Positions 18,590-27,026 of a stretch of 64,000 nucleotides of DNA are shown piece by piece; the stretch's first letter is position 1; each line of letters starts with the position of its first letter. Both the position numbers and the translations under genes were made by a program. Origin of the DNA: an uncultured Endozoicomonas sp. (GTDB lineage: Bacteria; Pseudomonadota; Gammaproteobacteria; Pseudomonadales; Endozoicomonadaceae); contig NZ_CANMAO010000001.1 of assembly GCF_947495845.1 (NCBI RefSeq), positions 62,001 to 126,000 of the forward strand, read 5' to 3'. Under the pieces are notes generated by a model. That model ran no database searches. It was given only the letters and a program-made list of their open reading frames with translations, and was not told the origin of the DNA.

Positions 18590-19723
18590 TTAACCAGCGT
18601 CTTTCAGGTAAGTGTCCATAAACGACAGCATGCGTTGTTTTGCCGCTGCATCTGCTTTTTTGTCGCTACCAATGACATAGCCTTTGCCGATGCACTCAGG
18701 AGCATCCACCATCACCATAGCGCGAGCAAAGGCTCTTTCGTTTCGGCCAGCGTCTTGCGGAGCGGTGGCAGCAGGCTGACCATTAATCAGAGCAGAGCCT
18801 GTTTTTTCATCGAAAGAAAAAGAGCAATTAGTGATGTAAGGGAAGTCGTAAAGATCCCGTGGGCGGTCAGACTCCCATGCGTGCCCGGCCCCGGGAATCA
18901 GCAGTGTTTCGACCGGGCCATTTTTGGCAATGTCACCATGAACCTGTTCACACACATTGATATCAACGCTGTTATCGTCGTCCCCGAAAATAGCTAGATA
19001 GGCGCCGCCAGTCGTTTCTGTGGTTCCCAGCGTTTGATGACAGGGTCCGTATACATCGATATGGGCGGCAAAGGGTGGGACTTCTGGCGCAATAATCGCT
19101 TTGACTCTGGGGTCCAGAGCGTAGCGGGTGACCATGCCACCGTATGAGTATCCAGTGACGGCAATTCGACTGGCATCAATAGCGGGGTGAGTTCCCAGTA
19201 CTTTGAGTGCAGAATAGGCATCCACCAGAATGTCTGTTTCTGAGGCTGATAGCGTCTTCATCAGGTAGGTGGAGTCTTTGGTGGCACCTCGAACTGAATA
19301 GTAATCGATAATCAGTGATGCAATGCCATTCTCAGCAAACAGCTGTGCATAAACGGGTTCCCGGTTGGGTTCTATACCACCACTGCCGTGCAGAATGATG
19401 ATCGCAGGTACAGGATTTTCTGCCGATGCACCCTTAGGTAGAACCAGTTCGCCTTTACCAGTGTGTTGCAGCGTGTTATCAAAATTCGTCAGCAGTTCCG
19501 AGAAATCGTAAGGGCTGCGTGTTGAAAAGTAGATATCTCCGGACTGATCTTCAGTCAGTGTCGTTTTAGGCGCTGGCAGCTCCGGTAAATCCGGCAGTTT
19601 AATGGATGACGTCCAGGGCAGGCCTATACCGGCATACTCGGTCTCAATGTGATAGATAAAACCTGCACCGATAGTGGTGATAACCAGGCCGGAAAAAAGC
19701 AGAGCCTTTTTTAACCGTGTCAT
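18590..19723 (-). CDS. Membrane-anchored alpha/beta hydrolase (dienelactone hydrolase-like)
   Basis: 377 residues with an N-terminal hydrophobic anchor (LLFSGLVITTIGAGFIY) and a hydrolase domain. An HGSGG oxyanion region near 112 precedes the nucleophile elbow GYSYGG near 195. Candidate acid and base residues are in FGDDDNS and GAGHAW. The anchor suggests an exported, membrane-tethered enzyme. Second gene after hsaA, so it may cleave an ester or lactone of a steroid, for example a conjugated substrate arriving in the periplasm. That is inference; no close family member is recognised. Confidence 0.78.
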   Translation of the reverse strand: MTRLKKALLFSGLVITTIGAGFIYHIETEYAGIGLPWTSSIKLPDLPELPAPKTTLTEDQSGDIYFSTRSPYDFSELLTNFDNTLQHTGKGELVLPKGASAENPVPAIIILHGSGGIEPNREPVYAQLFAENGIASLIIDYYSVRGATKDSTYLMKTLSASETDILVDAYSALKVLGTHPAIDASRIAVTGYSYGGMVTRYALDPRVKAIIAPEVPPFAAHIDVYGPCHQTLGTTETTGGAYLAIFGDDDNSVDINVCEQVHGDIAKNGPVETLLIPGAGHAWESDRPRDLYDFPYITNCSFSFDEKTGSALINGQPAATAPQDAGRNERAFARAMVMVDAPECIGKGYVIGSDKKADAAAKQRMLSFMDTYLKDAG

Positions 19724-19807
19724 GGTGCGCTTCCAATGTTCTTATCATTTATAACGCTGGCTCCGACACAAAGTGAGAGCCAGCCGTGTTGGATTTTCTA
19801 AGATCGT

Positions 19808-21031
19808 TTATACAAAAGGATCCATATTGGGCAAGCCAAGCATAACGGCGCCGTGGGCACGTGCATAGGCATCTGCGTTGTTAGCAATATGAGCACGCGC
19901 CTGCTTCAGGTCGCGATTAATGCGCTCAATGGGGTTTGATTTTCTCAATCCGGCACCAGCGCTGGCACGAAGCAGTTCATCCGCGAGTTCGGCACAGATT
20001 TTTGGTACCCGTGCAGATTGCGCGCGTTGTAACAATCGCTCTTCCACTTCCATGGTGGTGCCGTTCATGGCGTTATCCACAATGCGTTGATAGTTTCTGG
20101 TCAGTACCAGCTTAAGCTGATCGGACGCAATCATGGCTTCAGTCACCGCCATTTGTGCATTTACGTCTTCTGCCGTCTTTGCACCGTGCTTACCAATATG
20201 AGCGGCGGCGCGGGTGCGGAACTCATTTACGGCGCCATCCAGGGCACCCATACAGGCGGAGGATACTGCACGCTGGAATACCTGGATGAACGGGATTTTG
20301 TAAAGCCAGCCTGAATTGGTCTCGCGGCCCGGACAGCCGGCATCACTGTAATTATTAGTACGTTGAGTACGGTGCTCAGGCACAAAAACATCTTCAACGA
20401 CGATGTCATGGCTGCCGGTACCGCGCAGGCCGTGGACATCCCAGTTTTGCTCAATCTTGAAATCCGAAGCAGGCAACAGGAAGGTGGTGTGTTCCAGACC
20501 TTCTTCACCGTTGGGTTTTGGCAACAGGCCGCCGAGGAAAATCCATGAGCAATGTTCGACACCGCTGGAGAATTCCCATTTACCAGAAAAACGATAACCG
20601 CCTTCTACCTTGGTGGCTTGGCCTGTAGGCATGTAGGTGGAGGCAATCAGCGTTGCCGGGTTATCAGCAAGCACTTCTTGTTGTGCTTTTTCAGGAAATA
20701 GAGAGAGCTGCCAGTAGTGAACACCGATGACGCCAAAGATCCAGGCAGTGGACATACACCCTTCTGCCAGTGCCATTTGAGCTTTATAAAACACGCGCGG
20801 ATCCATTTCAGAACCGCCCCAACGTTTAGGCTGGAGAATTCGGAATAGACCTGCTTCGATAATTTCTTTCACCGACTCAACCGGTACCGAACCGGTTTCG
20901 TCTGTCATTTTTGCTCGATCTTTAAGGCGGGGAGCAATTTCTCTGGCGGCCTTGACCAGCGCGACGGCTTCCGGAGTCATGTAAGAATCGTCCCCGTCCA
21001 ACATGTCGAAAAGATTGGTTTGTTCACTCAT
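19808..21031 (-). CDS. hsaA: HsaA-like flavin-dependent 3-HSA hydroxylase, oxygenase subunit
   Basis: 407 residues, acyl-CoA dehydrogenase fold of the group D flavin monooxygenases (GLFRILQPKRWGGSEMDP, TGSHDIVVEDVFVPEHRT, ARAHGAVMLGLP). HsaA (TesA2 in Comamonas) uses reduced flavin from HsaB to hydroxylate the phenolic A ring of the 9,10-secosteroid. The other three meta-cleavage genes (hsaB, hsaC, hsaD) are in the same region, which supports this over other two-component hydroxylases. First gene of a four-gene operon; palindrome F lies about 110 bp upstream. Confidence 0.9.
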   Translation of the reverse strand: MSEQTNLFDMLDGDDSYMTPEAVALVKAAREIAPRLKDRAKMTDETGSVPVESVKEIIEAGLFRILQPKRWGGSEMDPRVFYKAQMALAEGCMSTAWIFGVIGVHYWQLSLFPEKAQQEVLADNPATLIASTYMPTGQATKVEGGYRFSGKWEFSSGVEHCSWIFLGGLLPKPNGEEGLEHTTFLLPASDFKIEQNWDVHGLRGTGSHDIVVEDVFVPEHRTQRTNNYSDAGCPGRETNSGWLYKIPFIQVFQRAVSSACMGALDGAVNEFRTRAAAHIGKHGAKTAEDVNAQMAVTEAMIASDQLKLVLTRNYQRIVDNAMNGTTMEVEERLLQRAQSARVPKICAELADELLRASAGAGLRKSNPIERINRDLKQARAHIANNADAYARAHGAVMLGLPNMDPFV

Positions 21032-21142
21032 CGTTAAAGCCCTCTTTATTATTTTGACTTTTTTTGGCCGAAAGATTGCGGCTTATTCTGGCCGACTTGA
21101 TTGGATACTGACTACAGGTTTCCACATGGTACAGACAAGGCT

Positions 21143-21162
21143 CATCGTTAATATGGACTATC
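21143..21162. promoter_or_regulatory. Putative steroid-regulon palindrome, site F
   Basis: CATCGTT-AATATG-GACTATC matches the consensus at 11 of 14 positions. It lies about 110 bp upstream of hsaA on the minus strand, in the 409-bp divergent gap that also holds a MITE and site E. Confidence 0.5.
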
Positions 21163-21195
21163 GCCAGCTCATGGAAAGTGGTGTGAATGGTGGGG

Positions 21196-21360
21196 TTATA
21201 CCAATGTCGTTTTTAAATTGTGGTGTGAGCAAGTTATTTTGGGCGACTGGGCAAGGCGAAGCGACGAGCCATAGCCATAGCTATGGTGAGGAACTTCAAC
21301 GCAGACCCAGTCGGTCAAAATGGCTGCGCAGCCCATAATTTAAAAACAGAATTGGTATTA
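21196..21360. repeat. 165-bp MITE-like repeat, copy 1
   Basis: The ends are imperfect inverted repeats (TTATACCAATGTCGTTTTTA against TAATACCAATTCTGTTTTTA), with an inner palindrome CCATAGCCATAGCTATGG. A second copy lies at 40604-40785. No coding capacity. It is inserted between the two palindromes of the hsaA/YCF48 divergent promoter. Confidence 0.85.
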
Positions 21361-21376
21361 CTACATTTGGACGATG
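21357..21376. promoter_or_regulatory. Putative steroid-regulon half-palindrome, site E
   Basis: The right half (GACGATG) is perfect with spacer CATTTG. The left half has only 2 of 7 matches and abuts the MITE end. It sits about 65 bp before the YCF48-like gene, at the expected distance. Confidence 0.4.
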
Positions 21377-21440
21377 CTGGTTTTACCGTGGGGGCAATAA
21401 TGCGTGAGAATCAAAAATAAGAATAAAAGAGGAATTAATT

Positions 21441-22409
21441 ATGCGAGCAGCCATTGGCATTGGTATTTCGATTGTTGTTGCCGCAGCCGGGATTTTCGCA
21501 TTTTCCCCACGCATTCCTGAGTCTCTGGCTGAGCGTAATATTCCTATTAATAATATGAACATTACCAGCCTGAGCAGCAGTGCTGCTGGCCTCGTTGCCG
21601 CTGGCGAGCTAGGGCATATTCTGGTTTCTAAAGACGATGGGCAGAGCTGGAATTTTGCAGAGATCGATAAGCAGCGCCACGCCCTGATCACCCGCTTACA
21701 CTTTCAGAATGACACTCTGGGTTTTGCTACCGGTCATGAAGGTTGGATTCTGAGAACCGAAGATGGTGGTGAGAGTTGGTCTGAAGTGTCGTTTGATAAA
21801 GAAAGAAATGAACCAATTCTGGATATAAAACAGCTGCCTTCTGGTCGTTGGGTCGGCATTGGTGGTTTTGGCAAGCTCGTGAGCTCAGACGATCAGGGAA
21901 AGCATTGGAATATCGAGCCTCCACCCAATGGTACCGATTGGCATCTTAATGCCTTGTTGTCTTCAGACGATGCTCAATCCTGGTTGATTGCCGGTGAAGC
22001 GGGCACGGTGTTCCGTTCACTGGACCAAGGTGAAAGTTGGGAGCCACTTCCTGAGTTTTACCATGGTTCTTTTTATGGTGGCTTGCATCTGGGCGGTGAG
22101 AACTGGCTGCTTTATGGCATGCGAGGCAATTTGTTCCGCACCAGTGATAATGGTGAAAGCTGGCAGAAGCTCGATTTTACTATTCCTATTTCAATTTTTG
22201 CCCATGAATTTTTAAACGACGGAAGTGTTCTCCTTGCTGGCCAAGGGGGAATGATACTTCGTAGTAGCGACAATGGTCAGTCATTCCAAATGGTTTACCG
22301 GGGTGGGCGAATGTCGGTAACCGATCTACAGCCTCTTGAAAATGGCGACTTAATAATGAGTAGCGATAGCGGTGTGCAGTCTGTTGCTCTGTCTAATCTG
22401 CTTAATTGA
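21441..22409 (+). CDS. YCF48/BNR-repeat beta-propeller protein
   Basis: 322 residues. An N-terminal signal or anchor (IGISIVVAAAGIFAF) is followed by repeated blades with SxDxGxSW motifs: SKDDGQSWN, TEDGGESWS, SSDDQGKHWN, SLDQGESWE, TSDNGESWQ and SSDNGQSF. This is the YCF48-like (HCF136) propeller found next to RND transporters in proteobacterial clusters for hydrophobic substrates. It probably works in the periplasm as an accessory to the downstream RND protein, whose gene starts 29 bp later. RBS GAGGA within an AATAAGAATAAAAGAGGA leader. Confidence 0.88.
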   Translation: MRAAIGIGISIVVAAAGIFAFSPRIPESLAERNIPINNMNITSLSSSAAGLVAAGELGHILVSKDDGQSWNFAEIDKQRHALITRLHFQNDTLGFATGHEGWILRTEDGGESWSEVSFDKERNEPILDIKQLPSGRWVGIGGFGKLVSSDDQGKHWNIEPPPNGTDWHLNALLSSDDAQSWLIAGEAGTVFRSLDQGESWEPLPEFYHGSFYGGLHLGGENWLLYGMRGNLFRTSDNGESWQKLDFTIPISIFAHEFLNDGSVLLAGQGGMILRSSDNGQSFQMVYRGGRMSVTDLQPLENGDLIMSSDSGVQSVALSNLLN

Positions 22410-22438
22410 TATCAATAATAATTTTCAGGATCTTTCTT

Positions 22439-24871
22439 ATGGCTAACCAATCCAACAACTCGCCCGGATCCTTTGTGGATCGATTTGTCGATGGCATTGC
22501 CAGGCTACTCATATCAAAACGACGCTTCTTTGGTGTGTTATTTATTTTAATGACCATTGGTTTTTCGTATTCAGCGATGCAGACCCGCTTCGATGCCGGA
22601 TTTAATAAATTGATTCCGATGAATCATGATTACATGAAGGCCTTTCTTGATCATGGCCCAAAGTTTTCAGGTGCTAACCGAATCATGGTGAACCTGCAGT
22701 GGAAAGGTGAAGGCGATATTTACAACCCCGAATTTATGGCGCAGTTAAAAAAAGCGACAGATGAAGTTTTCTTTATACCGGGCGTTAACCGAACCACTGT
22801 CAGATCACTCTATACACCCGAAGTCCGCTATGTAGAAGTCACAGAATTTGGTTTTATGGGCAGTGAAGTGATTCCATCCCGATTCACTGCAGACGAGGCA
22901 GGACTATCAGCCGTACGCTCGAATGTGAATAAATCCGGGCAAGTCGGAAACCTAGTATCTACGGATTTGAAATCTGCCATGGTGCAGGCAGAGCTGTTGG
23001 AGTTTGATCAGGCTACCGGAGATAAAACAAATTATCGGGCAGTAGCCGCACATTTAGAAAGCATTCGTACGGCGCTGGCGAATGACAATATTGAAGTAAG
23101 CATCATCGGTTTTGCCAAGGTGATGGGCGATGTCATGGACGGCCTGGTCAATGTATTGATCTTTTTTATAGTGGCTTTTGGCATCACCATGGCGCTGCTG
23201 TGGGCTTATTCCCGCTCACTTAAACTGACTCTGCTGGCTATTGCCGTGGCTCTGTTGCCGGTCATCTGGCTGATGGGGACGTTGCCGTTGATTGGTTACG
23301 GCATTGATCCTATGTCCGTATTGGTTCCCTTTTTGATTTTCTCCATTGGTGTTTCCCATGCTGTGCAGATGACCAATACCTGGAAACAGGATGTGCTGAT
23401 GGGCATGACGCCAATCGATGCTGCTGAGAGCGCATTTCGTAAGCTGGCTATTCCGGGCACTGTCGCATTGTTAGCGAATGCGCTGGGTTTTATGGTGATC
23501 ATGGTCATCGATATTCCCATGGTGCATGAGCTGGGTGTGACGGCTTGCCTGGGTGTTGCCATGATGATCGTTACCAACAAAATGTTTATGCCGATTATTC
23601 TTTCTCACCTGAAGCTTGAGAATATGGCATTCAGTGGGCCGGATCGGCCTGATGTAAAGCACCCGATCTGGTGGAAACTTTCTGCATTGGCAACACCCAA
23701 AGCCGCCATGATCAGCTTGGCCTGCATGCTGGTATTGCTGGTGGGTGGAACGTGGCAGTCCCGTTCACTGCTGACAGGCGATATAGGCTCAGGTGTGCCC
23801 GAGTTACGTGCAGAGTCCCGGTACAATAAAGATAATGATGAGATCGCCCGAAACTACCAGATTGGTATGGATGTGTTGTCGGTGTATCTGGAAACCAGTG
23901 GCCGTGAAGAAGCTTGTCTGGACTGGGAAGTCATGAACGCTGTTGACCGCTTTGATATGCATATGCGGGGTGTTGACGGGGTACAGTCGGTACGTACGGT
24001 CGCTGGGCTCAGCAAACTATACGTCTCTGGAAATAATGAAGGGAACCCACGCTGGAGAACCTTGCAGAGAGATAACTATGCACTGGTTGCCGGTGCTCGT
24101 GCGGCGCACCCACAGCAGGGATTGAGCGACAATGGTTGTAAAATTATTAATATGATGGTGTATCTGGACGATCATCAGGATGCCACGCTGAAACATGTCT
24201 CCGGTGAAATTCAGAAATACCTTGCTGAGCAATCCGTATCCGATGCCACGTTCCGTATGGCGGGTGGTAATGCCGGAGTTGCCGTAGCGACCAATCAGGC
24301 GGTTGAGACGGCAGAAGCTCAAATGCTGACCGCCATCTTCAGTGCAATCACCTTACTTTGCTGGATTACCTTCCGGTCATGGCGTGGGGTATTGTGCGTA
24401 GTTGTTCCACTGATTCTGGTGACCATACTTTGCAATGCGTTGATGTCACTGTTGGGTATTGGGCTTAAAGTGGCAACATTACCCGTTATTGCTTTGGGTG
24501 TGGGGGTTGGTGTGGATTACGGCATCTATATCTATGAAAGTTTGCAGCACAGCCTCAAACAAGGGCACAGCCTTCGGGAATCTTTCTACGAAGCCATGTA
24601 TCGACGTGGGACAGCTGCCGTCTTTACGGCCGTGACTATGTCTATCGGGGTTGGCACCTGGGCATTTTCTGCGCTGAAGTTTCAGGCGGATATGGGTATT
24701 CTGCTGGCGTTTATGTTTCTGGTGAATGTGTTGGGTGCGATCTTTCTGTTGCCGGCTCTGGCCTGTTGGTTGGATGTGAAACCTGAACGTAAGGTAAACA
24801 AAACCATCAAGGTGGAGACATCTAAAGATACTGGTGGCGTGTTTGAAGCATCAGAGATGCCCGTTAAATAA
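22439..24871 (+). CDS. RND/MMPL-family transporter
   Basis: 810 residues with a 12-helix RND layout: one N-terminal membrane helix, a large periplasmic loop, a block of helices (about 225-420), a second loop, and a second helix block (about 625-790). ALGVGVGVDYGIYIYE in the second half is a typical RND helix-4 motif. I start at ATG 22439; the frame opens earlier at a TTG overlapping the YCF48 gene end. RND proteins of this type lack a membrane-fusion partner and are linked to lipid or steroid movement. Coupled with the YCF48-like gene. Confidence 0.9.
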   Translation: MANQSNNSPGSFVDRFVDGIARLLISKRRFFGVLFILMTIGFSYSAMQTRFDAGFNKLIPMNHDYMKAFLDHGPKFSGANRIMVNLQWKGEGDIYNPEFMAQLKKATDEVFFIPGVNRTTVRSLYTPEVRYVEVTEFGFMGSEVIPSRFTADEAGLSAVRSNVNKSGQVGNLVSTDLKSAMVQAELLEFDQATGDKTNYRAVAAHLESIRTALANDNIEVSIIGFAKVMGDVMDGLVNVLIFFIVAFGITMALLWAYSRSLKLTLLAIAVALLPVIWLMGTLPLIGYGIDPMSVLVPFLIFSIGVSHAVQMTNTWKQDVLMGMTPIDAAESAFRKLAIPGTVALLANALGFMVIMVIDIPMVHELGVTACLGVAMMIVTNKMFMPIILSHLKLENMAFSGPDRPDVKHPIWWKLSALATPKAAMISLACMLVLLVGGTWQSRSLLTGDIGSGVPELRAESRYNKDNDEIARNYQIGMDVLSVYLETSGREEACLDWEVMNAVDRFDMHMRGVDGVQSVRTVAGLSKLYVSGNNEGNPRWRTLQRDNYALVAGARAAHPQQGLSDNGCKIINMMVYLDDHQDATLKHVSGEIQKYLAEQSVSDATFRMAGGNAGVAVATNQAVETAEAQMLTAIFSAITLLCWITFRSWRGVLCVVVPLILVTILCNALMSLLGIGLKVATLPVIALGVGVGVDYGIYIYESLQHSLKQGHSLRESFYEAMYRRGTAAVFTAVTMSIGVGTWAFSALKFQADMGILLAFMFLVNVLGAIFLLPALACWLDVKPERKVNKTIKVETSKDTGGVFEASEMPVK

Positions 24872-24889
24872 GTGCATATCATAATGATG

Positions 24890-24913
24890 AAGCCCTCATG
24901 TTGAGGGCTTTTT
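24890..24913 (+). terminator. Rho-independent terminator after the RND gene
   Basis: AAGCCCTCA (24890-24898) pairs perfectly with TGAGGGCTT (24902-24910) across a 3-nt loop, followed by T residues. Confidence 0.85.
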
Positions 24914-24926
24914 ACTTTATAGCCGG

Positions 24927-25095
24927 CTTAAGAAGCTGTTCACAATCTTTCTGCGAGCTGTAAACGATGATAAAACGCCCCTGGTTACCAGTTTTCTTCG
25001 TTACGTAGCGCCACTATGCGCCTCAAAAAACTGAAAAACAGGAACATTTTCTCCTCTTTTTCGCTATTCGCAAAAGATCATGAACAGCTTCTAAG
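24927..25095. repeat. 169-bp MITE-like element overlapping the cyuR gene end
   Basis: Terminal inverted repeats read CTTAAGAAGCTGTTCACAAT and, on the other strand, CTTAGAAGCTGTTCATGAT, continuing to TGCGA. The interior has no open frame. The right end supplies the last five codons and the stop of the minus-strand Lrp-type gene. Confidence 0.75.
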
Positions 25096-25545
25096 AGGCA
25101 GTGCTGTCGTGTACTTTATTTGTTCCATGGCAAAATTGCTTGAAACGTTACAAATCCCAGGCACTGATTGAATCAGGTTTTTATAAAAATGGTCGTAGGC
25201 ATGAATGTCCTTCACGGCAACTCGCATCATGTAATCCCACTCGCCCGCCATACGATACAGCTCCATAACTTCAGCAAAGGCAGAGGCGGTTTCTGCAAAA
25301 TGATTGAGCCAGTCAATGGAATGGTTATTGGTTTTAATTTGCACAAATACCGACAAAGGCACGCCGGCCTTATCAGGGTCGAGAAGCGCTACTCGTTTAC
25401 GAATAAAGCCACTGTCTTCCAGTTTTTTCAAACGTCGCCAACAGGGAGCCACTGACAGACAGACCTTGTCAGCCAGATCATTTATGGATAAATCAGCGTT
25501 CTCCTGCAGCGCTGAAAGTATGGCGATATCTTTCTGGTCGATCAT
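25078..25545 (-). CDS. cyuR: Lrp/AsnC-family regulator, CyuR (DecR)-like
   Basis: 155 residues: an N-terminal winged helix (DIAILSALQENADLSINDLA, then PCWRRLKKLEDSGFI) and a C-terminal RAM ligand domain (MAGEWDYMMRV, NVSSNFAMEQIKYTTALPL). The sequence follows E. coli CyuR/DecR (YbaO), the cysteine-responsive activator of cysteine desulfidase genes. It is divergent from a cyuA homologue, which supports the call. The last residues (LRSCS) and the stop come from a repeat element, so the natural C-terminus was probably ...TTALPL plus a few residues. The gap to cyuA has an AT-rich GAAATAATTTT tract that could be an operator. Confidence 0.9.
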   Translation of the reverse strand: MIDQKDIAILSALQENADLSINDLADKVCLSVAPCWRRLKKLEDSGFIRKRVALLDPDKAGVPLSVFVQIKTNNHSIDWLNHFAETASAFAEVMELYRMAGEWDYMMRVAVKDIHAYDHFYKNLIQSVPGICNVSSNFAMEQIKYTTALPLRSCS

Positions 25546-25681
25546 TTTTTTTCTCGAATAGCAGTTAAGGCGAAATAATTTTGCTCAATATACTGAAATC
25601 CGAAATCAGAACGAACAGATTTTTTCCAATCACTCTTTTTACACTAGTTATCAAATTTAAAGGATCTTGGGGGAGAGAATT

Positions 25682-26956
25682 ATGTGGCGTAATGAATGGG
25701 ATGCTTATGTCCGTTTAATTAATGACCGTGTCGCGCCAGCAACTGGCTGTACTGAGCCTGTGTCTACAGCTCTGGCCGCTGCAGAAGCTACGCGAATTTT
25801 GGGCAAGGCTCCGGAACAAATTGAAGTATTAGTCAGTGGCAATCTACTGAAAAATGGCATGGGTGTGGGTATTCCTGGCACGGGTGAAATTGGTTTGCAT
25901 ATTGCCGCGGCTCTGGGAGCGGTGTGTGGTAATCCTGACCAAGGCCTTGAAGTGCTCGGCAATGTTGCACCAAATGATGTGGAACAGGCCCGAACCATGA
26001 TGAAGAGCGATCAGGTGTCTGTGCGAATGGTGGATACGGATTCCAAGCTTTATGCAGAAGTGATCTGCCATGGGGCTGGATCAACGGCATCTGTCGTTAT
26101 TAAAGATGGCCATACGAATATGGTTCGCAAAACATTGAATGGCGATGTTCTGTTCAGTGGCTTGGATAGTGATGCAGCTAGCGCCGGTAAAGAAGAACCC
26201 GAATTAAGTGTTTCTGCTATTTTTGAGTTTGCTACTCAGGGTGATCTTGCGAAGCTTGAGTTTATTATGAAGGCAGCGGAGTTGAATTCTGCCCTGACCG
26301 CCGAAGGTTTGGCTCAGGATTATGGTCTTCGAATTGGTAAAACTCTGTTGAAAACCACCAGAGACGGCCTTCAAACCACGGATTTGATGTCACAGGCGAT
26401 GATCCGTTCTGCCGCTGCATCCGATGCTCGTATGGGGGGCGCACTGTTACCCGCTATGAGCAATTCTGGCAGTGGTAACCAGGGGGTTTCAGCGACCATG
26501 CCGGTTGTTGCTGTTGCTGAAACGATTGGCGCCTCTCGTGAGCAATTAACCCGTGCGTTGATTATGAGTCACCTGACGGCTATTCATATCAAATCCCATA
26601 TGAGCGTGCTTTCTGCGCTCTGTGCTGCAACCACTGCTGCTGCAGGTGCATCTGCTGCGATCACGTGGCTTCTGGGTGGCAATGAAGAGCACGCTGAGTC
26701 TGCATTGTTTAATATGACGGGAGATGTAACGGGTATCCTTTGTGATGGTGCCGGTTCTGGTTGCTCTCTGAAAGTATCCACTTCAGCACAGTCTGCTATT
26801 AAGGCTGCACTATTGGCAATGGAAGGGATTCGAATTACATCCCATGAAGGTATTATTGAAGACAGTGTTGAAAAGACAATCGATAATATCGGCTTGATTG
26901 CTAATCAGGGTCTGGCAGAAACGGATAATGTCATTATTCGTATGATGGCGGGCTAA
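25682..26956 (+). CDS. cyuA: CyuA-like L-cysteine desulfidase (UPF0597)
   Basis: 424 residues. Cysteines fit for an iron-sulfur cluster occur in ATGCTEP near the N-terminus and in ILCDGAGSGCSLK near residue 350, as in the YhaM/CyuA family, which breaks L-cysteine to pyruvate, ammonia and sulfide. ATG 25682 follows GGGGGAGAG; the in-frame TTG at 25667 would place the ribosome site inside the gene. No cysteine permease (CyuP) gene follows, unlike the E. coli cyuPA pair. The pair with cyuR is an island inside the steroid region. Ends in a strong hairpin. Confidence 0.9.
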   Translation: MWRNEWDAYVRLINDRVAPATGCTEPVSTALAAAEATRILGKAPEQIEVLVSGNLLKNGMGVGIPGTGEIGLHIAAALGAVCGNPDQGLEVLGNVAPNDVEQARTMMKSDQVSVRMVDTDSKLYAEVICHGAGSTASVVIKDGHTNMVRKTLNGDVLFSGLDSDAASAGKEEPELSVSAIFEFATQGDLAKLEFIMKAAELNSALTAEGLAQDYGLRIGKTLLKTTRDGLQTTDLMSQAMIRSAAASDARMGGALLPAMSNSGSGNQGVSATMPVVAVAETIGASREQLTRALIMSHLTAIHIKSHMSVLSALCAATTAAAGASAAITWLLGGNEEHAESALFNMTGDVTGILCDGAGSGCSLKVSTSAQSAIKAALLAMEGIRITSHEGIIEDSVEKTIDNIGLIANQGLAETDNVIIRMMAG

Positions 26957-26991
26957 AAGTAGTCAGGCCAAGTTGGAAAGCATTGTTGAAA

Positions 26992-27022
26992 GACAACGCC
27001 CCGGTTAAACCGGAGCGTTGTC
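26992..27022. terminator. Hairpin between convergent cyuA and kshA-like genes
   Basis: GACAACGCCCCGG (26992-27004) pairs with CCGGAGCGTTGTC (27010-27022) with one mismatch and a 5-nt loop. It is placed to serve both transcripts. Confidence 0.75.
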
Positions 27023-27026
27023 GTAT

